Shown: positions 37,401-45,641 of the stretch, one piece after another
Numbering within the stretch: the stretch's first letter is position 1
Layout of the letters: every line of letters begins with the position of its first letter
NCBI GenBank assembly: GCA_903924405.1
Contig: CAIYBH010000015.1
Span: 1-47,182, forward strand
From: an uncultured Planctomycetaceae bacterium
GTDB lineage: Bacteria > Planctomycetota > Planctomycetia > Planctomycetales > Planctomycetaceae
Direction: 5' to 3'
DNA: 47,182 bases
Program-made: the position numbers and the translations under genes
Notes under the pieces: model-generated
Databases searched by the model: none
The model's input: only the letters and a program-made list of their open reading frames with translations
What the model was told of the DNA's origin: nothing

Positions 37401-38386
37401 CCATGGGGCTTCAGACGGATGCTGCCGGGAATTTCTACTACGCGAAATCAGGGCGGCATGCCCTGGAGGCCGTCGTGCCCCACCATGGAACTTTACTGCG
37501 GGTCACCGCTGATGGTCAGCGAACCGAAATACTGGCGACCGGGTTTCGTGCCGCCAACGGGGTCTGCCTGAACCCGGATGGATCGTTTGTGGTGACAGAC
37601 CAGGAAGGATTCTGGAATCCGAAGAATCGCATCAACTGGGTCACGCCGGGAACTGAGGGCAAGCCGCGATTCTACGGCAATATGTTTGGCTATCACGACG
37701 TTACGGACACCTCAGATCAGGCGATGGAACCTCCCTTGTGCTGGATCACAAACGAGTTTGACCGGTCACCGGGTGAATTGCTCTGGGTGAATAGTGAGAA
37801 ATGGGGTTCACTAAACGGATCTTTGCTGAATCTGTCCTATGGATACGGCAAAGTCTTTCTGGTGCCTCACGAATCGGTACAGGGAGTGATGCAGGGTGGC
37901 ATGATTGAGCTGCCGATACCGGCATTTCCTGCCGGAGTGATGCGGGGTCGCTTTCATCCGGGCGACGGCCAACTCTATCTTTGTGGCATGTTTGCGTGGG
38001 CTGGAAGTGCCACACATCCCGGCGGAATTTACCGGCTGCGAATGACAGAGCGGGAAGTCCATTTGCCTCGCGAACTCCACGCCGAGAAAAATGGCGTTTC
38101 CCTGACCTTCACAGCGCCACTGGATCCGGAATCCGTCCGATCCGGGAACTTTGAAATCCGTGTCTGGGATCTGAAGCGGACGGCAAATTACGGTTCAAAA
38201 CACTTCAATGAGCGACCACTGCAGGTTTCCGCGAGCACTCTGAGCGAAGATGGCCGCAGAGTGACACTGCAGATTCCGGAGCTTCAACCGACGTGGGGCA
38301 TGGAAATCAAGTATGTGCTGCGATCGATGAGTGGCGAACCGTTGGAGGGGCGTATTCACAATACCATCCATCGGCTACCAGAATAG
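34454..38386 (+). CDS. Large secreted multidomain protein: two c-type haem motifs, LamG-like domain, propeller domain
   Basis: About 1310 aa. After a signal peptide (MRTCLLATAILMLLTP) come two c-type haem sites, CAGCH at 64-68 and CRNCH at 242-246, each in a small cytochrome domain. A predicted beta-rich region follows, then a LamG/concanavalin-like domain around residues 575-745 (FDGSSFVELTDASELNM, DGEWHTVAVTWQH). The last third (about 870-1230) reads as a beta-propeller like the PQQ-dehydrogenase or gluconolactonase type found in planctomycete membrane-bound dehydrogenases (RVTADGQRTEILATGFRAAN, GYHDVTDTS). It probably handles electrons in the periplasm during sugar oxidation. Starts at 34370, 34385 or 34406 are possible; I chose the ATG giving a clean signal peptide. 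A similar product appears in no other gene here. Confidence 0.85.
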   Translation: MRTCLLATAILMLLTPQFSDSRVMGQTLEETLKSVSAAQLAEEARQSGDAVRGAIVFHQQRMQCAGCHATATGSAMLPGPNLASLAQPMSDAGLVESVLEPSKVIRRGFETTVLLKSDGTTLIGLLAEKTDKQVTLRDPKRPGEMLSVSMEEIEEITTSDVSLMPAGQVNQLSSRQQFADLIRYLMEIRDGGPERARQLQPSPSLLTVQIPEYEKDIDHAGFLRNSDDESFRRGEALYQRVCRNCHGTKDEPGSLPTSLRFAEGRFRSGSDPFTMYQTLTHGFGLMAAQTWMVPSQKYDVILYIRETFLRPHNPTQWTEITESYLAGLPKGESRGPAPGTIQPWSAMDYGPSLTHSWEIPGDSLNIAQKGIAIRLDSGAGGVSRGRHWMIFDTDTLRMAAAWSSPEKQDPERNFVDWRGIQFNGEHQIHPRITGVVTAANPNGPGWADPNTGMFPDDQRVLGRDGRRYGPLPRNWGRFRGQYHFRNQVVLSYEIGGTAILELPGMAEQSADVAAPIFTRTLNIGPRTQDLLLQVCQQSHAELIDIRTDMAVAAGSAPVMFGVPQTATESRTPGMPLKFDGSSFVELTDASELNMTSQDFTITARLKTNANGTIFSLARAADKWSPDGQTFFIRGGHLGFDIGWVGAVTSRRKVNDGEWHTVAVTWQHRSKKLQLWIDGRPDGEGVLSAGSRPENAIARIGFTTPDFPQPESHFSGDLQNVRFFQRALTRELQNEDALAQVDDGLRGHWELSKATGDSVADSSQHLAPALIRRGESRRLVTAPVVAGLVPGIPETEWVVQEDRLCLRIPAGPNPLRTTLWITSRADRTTPVSLPVLPAAGADLQEYTRGGPAAWDQTLTTRVMPMSEQGAFAADLLTAPEVNPWLAQLRFTGLDFFSDGRMAACTWDGDVWVISGLPNEPELKWRRIASGLYQPLGLKILADTIYLTCRDQLAVLRDLNGDGATDFVECLNNDHQVTEHFHEFAMGLQTDAAGNFYYAKSGRHALEAVVPHHGTLLRVTADGQRTEILATGFRAANGVCLNPDGSFVVTDQEGFWNPKNRINWVTPGTEGKPRFYGNMFGYHDVTDTSDQAMEPPLCWITNEFDRSPGELLWVNSEKWGSLNGSLLNLSYGYGKVFLVPHESVQGVMQGGMIELPIPAFPAGVMRGRFHPGDGQLYLCGMFAWAGSATHPGGIYRLRMTEREVHLPRELHAEKNGVSLTFTAPLDPESVRSGNFEIRVWDLKRTANYGSKHFNERPLQVSASTLSEDGRRVTLQIPELQPTWGMEIKYVLRSMSGEPLEGRIHNTIHRLPE

Positions 38387-39136
38387 CCGTAAGACAGGCG
38401 ACCGTCCCGTGTGCATTCCCGCGCGGGATGAGTCGGGATGAGTTGCCCGGTGGATTTTACCCGCGAAATGGCCGGGGGCGAGTGCAGCCGAACTGCCATC
38501 AGGCGGATTGCAGAGCCTGCGTGCGTCCTGTACAGACGTCCTCCCGTCATCCCGGGCGTTGCCAAAACTCAACAGACCCGTGCAATTCGGGCGACCCCCG
38601 AAACTGTTGCGACCCTCCGAAGCAGGATGCCGCCGTTTCCGGCTGCGTCCAGGTGCCATGCACCTTTGTTGAGACCAGGAGACCAGGTGCCATGCACCTG
38701 AGTCTGTGGTGATGAGACCGATCAGGTGCCATGCACCTGAGTCAGTGGCACGTGGGCTGGCGGCGGCTGGGCGTTGGCAGGCGAATCAAGGTGCCTGGCA
38801 CCTGTGTTCTTTGGGTGCCTGGCACCTTTGCTTGTGGGGGTGTCCTGGGGTGGGTGGCACCTATTTCGGGAGGTGTTGTGAGGGGTATGGAAATGCGTGA
38901 GCGGCGGATTGTGCCGGTTGGTGTGATTGTGGGCACTTTCTGCGAGTGGGGTGCCGTGTCAATCGGCAGTTTCCCGACGATTGCCATGATCGGGAGAACT
39001 GTTCAATTCGGAATCGTCCGTACATCCCGTACATTTTAACTCAACCGGAGGACCTGAATCGTCCGATCGAAAAGAGTAACCGTTATTGCCGGCGCATCCG
39101 GCACACTCCGTTAATACGGCTCGATCGGAACAATCG
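38387..39136. other. Repeat-rich intergenic region upstream of the giant beta-helix gene
   Basis: No gene is supported. Palindromes cluster at 38651-38826. Nearer the next gene there is a TACATT -10-like box at 39030-39035 and a repeated CGTACAT, but no good -35 element, so the promoter is only a guess. Confidence 0.6.
38651..38826. repeat. AGGTGC/GCACCT palindromes, right group (five copies)
   Basis: Three hairpins with loop CAT at 38651-38665, 38685-38699 and 38724-38738, then two with loop CTG at 38789-38803 and 38814-38826. The CAT-loop form is the reverse complement of the ATG-loop form at 25.7 kb, so the two groups have opposite orientation. Confidence 0.85.
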
Positions 39137-42100
39137 ATGAAACCCACACGAATCTTAGCCTCGGCCTCTCTGTTCTTCAGCAGCCTTGCTCTGATAACAG
39201 CGGCGAACATCTCTGCGGGAGATGAGGGCGTTGTCCGGATGTCTTCTTTGAGACCCCAGGAAGGCTCGGTGCCGGGTCCGACACCGGATCCGGTTGGTTC
39301 CGGGTTGGTGCCACCGGCGTCAGAGGGCGTCGCCTCTGTCCCGGGGACCGGGGTTCCATCGCCGCAGGCGGTTTCGCCCGGCATGTATCCTCAGCCAGGC
39401 AATTATTCGCCGTATTTTGAGCGAACACTGGGTGCCACGGAGGTGGTTCCGGGAGCGGGTTATCGGCCGGAAGCTCCGTTCGGCCCGATTTTCATGTTTG
39501 AAACCAATATTGGCAGTGGGTTGGGTTATCAGGAGGGTTCGCAGCGAGTGAATGCTCGTGTGCCGTACCACATCATTCCCAACACGACTGTGCTGCTCGG
39601 GGATGTTTCGGCGTCGGTGACGTGGGACGGGATGCCCGTATTCAGCGGCGGTGGAATTTATCGAAACTACGATCCGTTCCGTAATCGGATCTTTGGTTCG
39701 AACGCCTACTTCGACTACGACAAGGGCTACGGCAACGAAGAGTGGACACGGGCGACCGTTGGCCTCGAGTCGCTGGGCAAGTACATCGACTTTCGTGCCA
39801 ATGCCTACATTGTGACCGGGAACGATTCTCAGTTGCTGAGCAGCACGTTGCTCCCTGACATCCAGTTGATGGCCAACTCGATCTACAAGACCCGAGTCGA
39901 TGTTCGCGACAACGCCTACTCGGGCGGTGACATTGAAGTGGGCGGTCCCCTGCCACTGCTGGGGCGGTACGGGATGAACATGTATCCCGGAGCCTACTTC
40001 CTGACCAACAACTACGGTGGTGATTCCGTTGGTTTTCAGGTGCGATGGGAAGCTCTGATCACTCAGAACCTGACCGTGAACACCTACCTGACTCATGACG
40101 GCACGTTTGACACCAATGCCTGGGTGAACCTGCAGTACGAGATTCCGAATTACCGTCAGAAGCGAACGCTGCGGGATCGCGGAACTCGTGAACGTTTGAT
40201 GGATCCGGTGGTTCGAGCGGGCCGTATTCACTCCCGAATTGATACGATTTCCAACCATGAAGCTCAGATCAATCCGAACTCCGGTGTGGCTTGGAACCTG
40301 ATTCACGTCGACCCGAATCTGGTCGCCCCGGGTGACGGCTCCTATGAGAATCCGTTCAACACCATGCAGGCTGCCAAGGTTGCCAACAACGCGGGTGTCG
40401 ACATTCTGCGTATTCGCCCACGCCAGGACGATTCCGGCACCAACCTGACGGTGAACGGCGGAATTGGACTCTTTGACGACCAGATTCTGATGTCCTCACT
40501 GGTTCCGCTGCAGCTGGCACCGGACTGCATTCTGCCGACGGATGATCTGGCAACGGCTCCGCTGGATCCGCTGATTTCGGATCCGGTGATGGTGGCTGGC
40601 GGCAGTGTGGTTCGACTGGCTAACAACAACTCGGTGCTGGGTCTGCGAATTGACGGTGCCAATGCGGCCGGGACGGTGTTCGGCAATGCCATTTCCAACC
40701 CGCTTCCAATCACCGATGTCAATCTCGCCGGAAACACTTTCTCGCGATATGTGAATGGTGCACAGCTTCAGGACGTGTCCGGTCGCCTTGTCATTCAGGA
40801 CAACATTTTCGACGGCCTGCTGGGCGTGTCCGAGAACGGGTTGAATCTGTCAGTGGCGGGTGGATCATCTGCAGATCTGCTGGTCGCGGGCAACACGGCC
40901 TCGGACAACAGTGGAACGGGTCTGAAAATCGTTGCTGGCCCGGGCTCGACAATCAACGCGGACAACCCGGATGCCGTGGCTCCTACAGGAATTCTGGGTA
41001 ATGTCGCCAGCGGTAACGGAACCGGTATCAGCGTAGAAGCCCGCACCGGCTCGACCGTCAATGCTGTCGTCGAAGGAAACACAGCCGAGCAGAATACCTT
41101 TGATGGTCTGCAGATGGTTTCTGACGGGGCGACCTTTAATCTGGCCAGTCTCGCTCAGAACACGCTCAGCGACAACATCGGGAACGGCACTTACATTCAC
41201 TACCTGAACGGTGGAGTCTTCAACGCGGTCTCTGAGGACGCCAATGGAAATGGCACTCTCGAAGCGGGTGAAGACCTGAACGGCAATGGCCGTCTGGATC
41301 AGGGGATTGTGTCGAACGTGATGAACAACAATCAGATTGCAGGCATCTGCATCTTTGGTGAGGATGCCAGTGCGGGCGTCTTCGACATCGGTGGCCCGCG
41401 TCCATCACTGGGCAACACGATGATCGGGAACACAGAAGGTGGCCTTCTGGTGGACCTGAAGGACACCGCAACGGCTCAGACCGACGTTCTGTTCAACACC
41501 ATGCGGGGTGGCAACTCGACGCCAGGCCTGACAGTGGTTCTGGACTTCATCGATCCGGCTCAGGGCACGGTCGTGGATGCCAACGGGTTTGCCGTAGGGC
41601 CATTCAATCTCGCCTCGTATGGATTCAATCCATCGCAGTATGACACGGTGACGAAGGCAATTCTGGCGACGGTGGAAGACCACTACCGCAACCTGCCGAC
41701 CAACGCGGACAATCCGCTGAGCTCGATTCCGGATGGCGAAGAACTGGATATCGACTTTGTCATCGGTGACACAGGCAGCCTGCCGTCCAATGGAGCGACC
41801 GAGTACTACGTCGTCACGATTGGCGACAGTGCCGCTGCTCCCGCCGGACTGGCTGGCCTCTCTGCCGACATCGGTCAGATTCGAAACAAGAACGGAAATG
41901 GTCCAGGACAGGGCTTGCAATCGTATCCTCTGGTTAACGGTGCCTCTGCGGTCGGCGTTTACACCAACAACATCAACCAGCTGAGTCCTTTCCTGAACCC
42001 ACCGAATGCATTCCAGGGTTCGGTCAATGAAGGTGTCTATGTCGACACCAACAACTCGGCTCCGTACGCCATCACCGCTCTGACATCAGGTAACCTGACC

Positions 42101-45100
42101 TACACACGACGGGCACTCGGGCTGATCGTTTCTCATGAACTGGGGCATGCCCTGTCGCTGCGGCACATCGCCGGAGCGGGAGCTGTGACTCCGGGCGGTG
42201 CCAATCCGATCATGGGGACTCCCGCAATTGACCTTCCGGTACAGGTGCTGGTTGAAGAGTCGAAGTTTTCTCTGAACGGTACGAATCCCGGGGAACTGCC
42301 CGGTGAGGCACCCTTCCAGCAGAATGACGTTTCCCAGCTGGCCTCGGCCATCGGCACACGAATCTCCGCAGGTGGATCGAAGTCTGGTATTCGCGTGAAT
42401 GCAACCGACAATGCTCGTCTGCTTGAATCCACCTTCAACAACAACTCACTCAGTGCCAGCGAGGACGGAATTGCCATCCTGATGAACCAGAGTGCGGTAG
42501 CAGAAGGTGTGACCATCCAGGGCAATCAGATTACCGGCGGAAGTGGCAATGGTGTTCGCCTTGTTGCTGACGGGCCCAACGCAGAGATTTACGCAGACAG
42601 CACCATTGGAGGTGCAGGCGTCAATGTCTATGGTGGAACGTCCTACACTCAGGGCAACGTAATCGCCCGGAACGACGGCGACGGCTTCCGAGCTGTGGCT
42701 GCCAATGGTGGTCTGGTTTACGGCAATCTGATCAATAACACGATTTCGGATAACGGTGGTAACGGAGCTGCCCTGCTCGTCGACAATGGCGGCACGATGG
42801 ACTTCGGCACAGTCGCCAGCAACCGCGTGGTGCGAGGCAACACGATCACCGGCAACGGTGGTGCCGGCCTGCTGACCAATCAGCTGACGAACCCAACGAC
42901 ACAGGCCCAGCTGGACGCCACGGTACTCGGCAATACTCTGTCAGGCAACGGTGGCGGCGGTATCGTCTCCCGACTGTTTGGTGCCAACAGTTCTCCTCCG
43001 GCCATCCCGGCCATCGTCAACAACAACCGGCTGAATCTCAAGGTTGGTGGAACTGCGGCGGCCGATGCGAACACGATCAGCGGAAACTCCGAGGTCGGTG
43101 TGGGCGTGCGAGTCACCGGAAACGGCTATGCCAACGTGGATATGAAGAACGTGACGGTATCCGGCACGACCGACACTGCTGATCCGGCCTTTGATGGCGA
43201 CGGAATTGCCATGGTTCGCGAAGGCTCCTCCCTGCTGACAGCCACACTGTCCGGTGTGACCTCCACGGGGAATGCCGGAGACGGGCTCAGTGTCAGCACT
43301 CAGGGCACAGACAAGACGGATCTGAATCAGCCATTCTCCGGAACCGCCAACACAGTCACGGTGACGGACAGCAGTTTCGGAAGCAATGGTGAGAATGGTG
43401 CCAACTTCACGGCTCGCGGAGATTCCACTCTGATTGCTGACCTGACTCGAAGCACCTTCAGCGGCAACGCAGACAACGGGATTCAGGTGAACACTTCAGA
43501 GAACGCGTCCTTCGGAGATCCGAATGTGGCACTTCCGCCGGGACGACGAGCTAAGTTCAACGGACTCGTCGTGGACGGTAACTCGAATGATGGTGTGCAG
43601 ATCAACGCCACCGACGCTTCCCGGGCTCTGGTGGAAATCTCCAGCACACCGGGACCAGCTGGAAGTGGAGCTCACGCAGCCGCCAGCACCCTCGGCAGCA
43701 CCAGCATCTCCAACAACGGTCGTGATGGTGTGCGAATCGATACGACGGGAGGTCGCTCTGACATCCTGATCACTTCCAATGCCGGAGCAACCACAACGAT
43801 TGACGGAAACGGTTCCAACGGTGGTGGTAACGGGATTCGCTGGAATGCCAGCGGGGACTCCGACGGAACTCTGCGTGTCACCAACACGACGATCAGTGGC
43901 AGCATTCGCGGAGCCAGCGAGGACGTCAACGGAGACGGCGTGCTGAGTGCTGCGGAAGACCTGAATAACAACGGCGACATCGACATCGCTGACGGCGACG
44001 GTATCCAGGCGAACTTCACAGAGAACGCGACCGCGGCTCTGATCGTTGGTAATGTGGGCGAGGGCAACACGATCCGGAACAACCAGGACGACGGTATCGC
44101 GATCACTGCCACAGGAAGTGATCTGACCGGTAACCCACGACCTATCATCAACATCTCACACAACACGATTGGTGGATCGGCATCGGGAATCACCTCGGGC
44201 AACGGAGGTGACGGTGTCAGCCTGAATGTCTTCGGTGGCACCGCAACGGGTGTCGACCCCGGATCCGTGGACTTCACGGCACCCGGTCTGACATTCAATG
44301 GTGGTGTGGCAGAGAGTGGAGCCGTTCCGCAGTTCACCATGAACGACAACGTGGTGACCAACAACGGGGCTCGCGGGGTCAATCTGCTGCTGACTGGTGC
44401 ATCCGGAGACCGTCGTCGTGACCCGACGCCATACTTCTTCGATCCGGTCCGCATCACGGTCCGCAACAACACGGTTGAGGCCAACGGAGCAGAGGGTGTC
44501 TTCTACCGGGCAGATTCGGATATGAATCAGAGTCGATTTGTGTATCTGAGCAACACCGGGGCTCCTGGTGATGACAACCAGAACTGGCTGCCCACACGAC
44601 CGGAATTCACGTTCCTGAACTTCGGCAGCGTGAACGGAAACACAACCTACCTGTCTCCTTACCTGAATCTGAACTCGGTACAGAACAGTCTGTTTGAACT
44701 GACTGGCAACACCATCCGCAACAACGGCCAGGCCGGTGTGACGGGAGAAGGCGTTCGAATCGATGTCGGTACCGGGTCTTACGTGGCGGCCGATGTTCGC
44801 AACAACACCTTCGGAGGTAACCTCGAAGCCGACTTTGCGACCTCGTCCTTCCTGTCTGCAGGCAACACCTTTGATTCCAGCGACACTTCAGGAGTTGATA
44901 CCTTCGACTTCGTGTACCTCGACGACGTGGCTCAGATGGATCTGCGATTCCAGACCAACAGCGGAAACCAGATTGCACCAAGCGACTTCGGAGCAGTTTA
45001 CACGAACCTCGATACTCTGAAGGAACAGTGGTTCGGAACCCTCGGTGTGGTACAGCGAGACGTGTCCTTCTTCCAGGTGGACAATGGCCCGAACCTGAAC

Positions 45101-45235
45101 AGCCCGAACAACCAGTTCTTCACGTTCGGGATCACTCAGAACATCCAGAACGCGTTCAACGTCGGCGGTTACAACATTCGTGGTGCTGCTGATCCGCTGT
45201 GGCCAAATCCGGGATTCACCCCGTTCCTGCCATAG
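39137..45235 (+). CDS. Giant exported protein: barrel-like N-terminus, beta-helix repeats, embedded metzincin-like domain
   Basis: A 2032-aa protein. The signal peptide starts MKPTRILASASLFFSSLALI; ATG 39137 was chosen because the earlier open frame (39086) precedes it without signal character. Residues about 90-350 are rich in aromatic beta strands (GGGIYRNYDPFRNRIFGSNA, YFDYDKGYGNEEW) and resemble the inverse-autotransporter barrel of intimin/invasin. From about 390 (GDGSYENPFNTMQAA) it has right-handed beta-helix rungs with NN/GN turns continuing to about 1960. Between roughly 790 and 1060 lies a metzincin-like insert with HELGHALSLRH at 1000-1010 and NPIMG (Met 1026). Two EF-hand-like Asp/Asn-Gly clusters sit near 700 and 1600. 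Inferred: outer-membrane anchored adhesin or protease. A strong terminator follows. Confidence 0.85.
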   Translation: MKPTRILASASLFFSSLALITAANISAGDEGVVRMSSLRPQEGSVPGPTPDPVGSGLVPPASEGVASVPGTGVPSPQAVSPGMYPQPGNYSPYFERTLGATEVVPGAGYRPEAPFGPIFMFETNIGSGLGYQEGSQRVNARVPYHIIPNTTVLLGDVSASVTWDGMPVFSGGGIYRNYDPFRNRIFGSNAYFDYDKGYGNEEWTRATVGLESLGKYIDFRANAYIVTGNDSQLLSSTLLPDIQLMANSIYKTRVDVRDNAYSGGDIEVGGPLPLLGRYGMNMYPGAYFLTNNYGGDSVGFQVRWEALITQNLTVNTYLTHDGTFDTNAWVNLQYEIPNYRQKRTLRDRGTRERLMDPVVRAGRIHSRIDTISNHEAQINPNSGVAWNLIHVDPNLVAPGDGSYENPFNTMQAAKVANNAGVDILRIRPRQDDSGTNLTVNGGIGLFDDQILMSSLVPLQLAPDCILPTDDLATAPLDPLISDPVMVAGGSVVRLANNNSVLGLRIDGANAAGTVFGNAISNPLPITDVNLAGNTFSRYVNGAQLQDVSGRLVIQDNIFDGLLGVSENGLNLSVAGGSSADLLVAGNTASDNSGTGLKIVAGPGSTINADNPDAVAPTGILGNVASGNGTGISVEARTGSTVNAVVEGNTAEQNTFDGLQMVSDGATFNLASLAQNTLSDNIGNGTYIHYLNGGVFNAVSEDANGNGTLEAGEDLNGNGRLDQGIVSNVMNNNQIAGICIFGEDASAGVFDIGGPRPSLGNTMIGNTEGGLLVDLKDTATAQTDVLFNTMRGGNSTPGLTVVLDFIDPAQGTVVDANGFAVGPFNLASYGFNPSQYDTVTKAILATVEDHYRNLPTNADNPLSSIPDGEELDIDFVIGDTGSLPSNGATEYYVVTIGDSAAAPAGLAGLSADIGQIRNKNGNGPGQGLQSYPLVNGASAVGVYTNNINQLSPFLNPPNAFQGSVNEGVYVDTNNSAPYAITALTSGNLTYTRRALGLIVSHELGHALSLRHIAGAGAVTPGGANPIMGTPAIDLPVQVLVEESKFSLNGTNPGELPGEAPFQQNDVSQLASAIGTRISAGGSKSGIRVNATDNARLLESTFNNNSLSASEDGIAILMNQSAVAEGVTIQGNQITGGSGNGVRLVADGPNAEIYADSTIGGAGVNVYGGTSYTQGNVIARNDGDGFRAVAANGGLVYGNLINNTISDNGGNGAALLVDNGGTMDFGTVASNRVVRGNTITGNGGAGLLTNQLTNPTTQAQLDATVLGNTLSGNGGGGIVSRLFGANSSPPAIPAIVNNNRLNLKVGGTAAADANTISGNSEVGVGVRVTGNGYANVDMKNVTVSGTTDTADPAFDGDGIAMVREGSSLLTATLSGVTSTGNAGDGLSVSTQGTDKTDLNQPFSGTANTVTVTDSSFGSNGENGANFTARGDSTLIADLTRSTFSGNADNGIQVNTSENASFGDPNVALPPGRRAKFNGLVVDGNSNDGVQINATDASRALVEISSTPGPAGSGAHAAASTLGSTSISNNGRDGVRIDTTGGRSDILITSNAGATTTIDGNGSNGGGNGIRWNASGDSDGTLRVTNTTISGSIRGASEDVNGDGVLSAAEDLNNNGDIDIADGDGIQANFTENATAALIVGNVGEGNTIRNNQDDGIAITATGSDLTGNPRPIINISHNTIGGSASGITSGNGGDGVSLNVFGGTATGVDPGSVDFTAPGLTFNGGVAESGAVPQFTMNDNVVTNNGARGVNLLLTGASGDRRRDPTPYFFDPVRITVRNNTVEANGAEGVFYRADSDMNQSRFVYLSNTGAPGDDNQNWLPTRPEFTFLNFGSVNGNTTYLSPYLNLNSVQNSLFELTGNTIRNNGQAGVTGEGVRIDVGTGSYVAADVRNNTFGGNLEADFATSSFLSAGNTFDSSDTSGVDTFDFVYLDDVAQMDLRFQTNSGNQIAPSDFGAVYTNLDTLKEQWFGTLGVVQRDVSFFQVDNGPNLNSPNNQFFTFGITQNIQNAFNVGGYNIRGAADPLWPNPGFTPFLP

Positions 45236-45268
45236 TTCTGAACTCAGACTGGTCTGAGCATTCGCTGA

Positions 45269-45300
45269 GGGCTGTCCGGATCTCCGGACGGCCCTTTTTT
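45269..45300 (+). terminator. Rho-independent terminator after the giant beta-helix gene
   Basis: GGGCTGTCCGG at 45269-45279 pairs with CCGGACGGCCC at 45284-45294 (one G-T wobble), with an ATCT loop and a run of six T. It lies 34 bases past the stop. Confidence 0.9.
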
Positions 45301-45641
45301 ATTGCCGATCGCCCCCATCGGACCACTCCGCAGGCCTGCGGGAGCCGAATTCTCGTTCGCCGCAACTCCGGATCGATCGGATTTCGGACACCGAATACCG
45401 GTTTTCCGTTGGCTCAATCTCCGCACATCGCTAAGCTGCAGACTCGGGCAAATCGCCACGACGATCCCCCCTGCAACAGACTTTCGGCCAGATTCCGGCA
45501 TCCGACGACACCCACGTCAGCCGGTAACGAAAGACTGAAGCGGACCGGAACCTGTGGCAGGCTGCCCGCAATGCTGCTCTCCCCGCTCTCTGCTGTGCTT
45601 CATCCCGCTGCCTTCTCCACCGTGTAAAAGAGTGCCCACCC
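45301..45641. other. Intergenic region between the terminator and the DUF1552 gene
   Basis: About 340 bases with no supported gene, repeat or clear promoter boxes. Open frames on both strands here lack ribosome binding sites and recognisable products. Confidence 0.45.
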
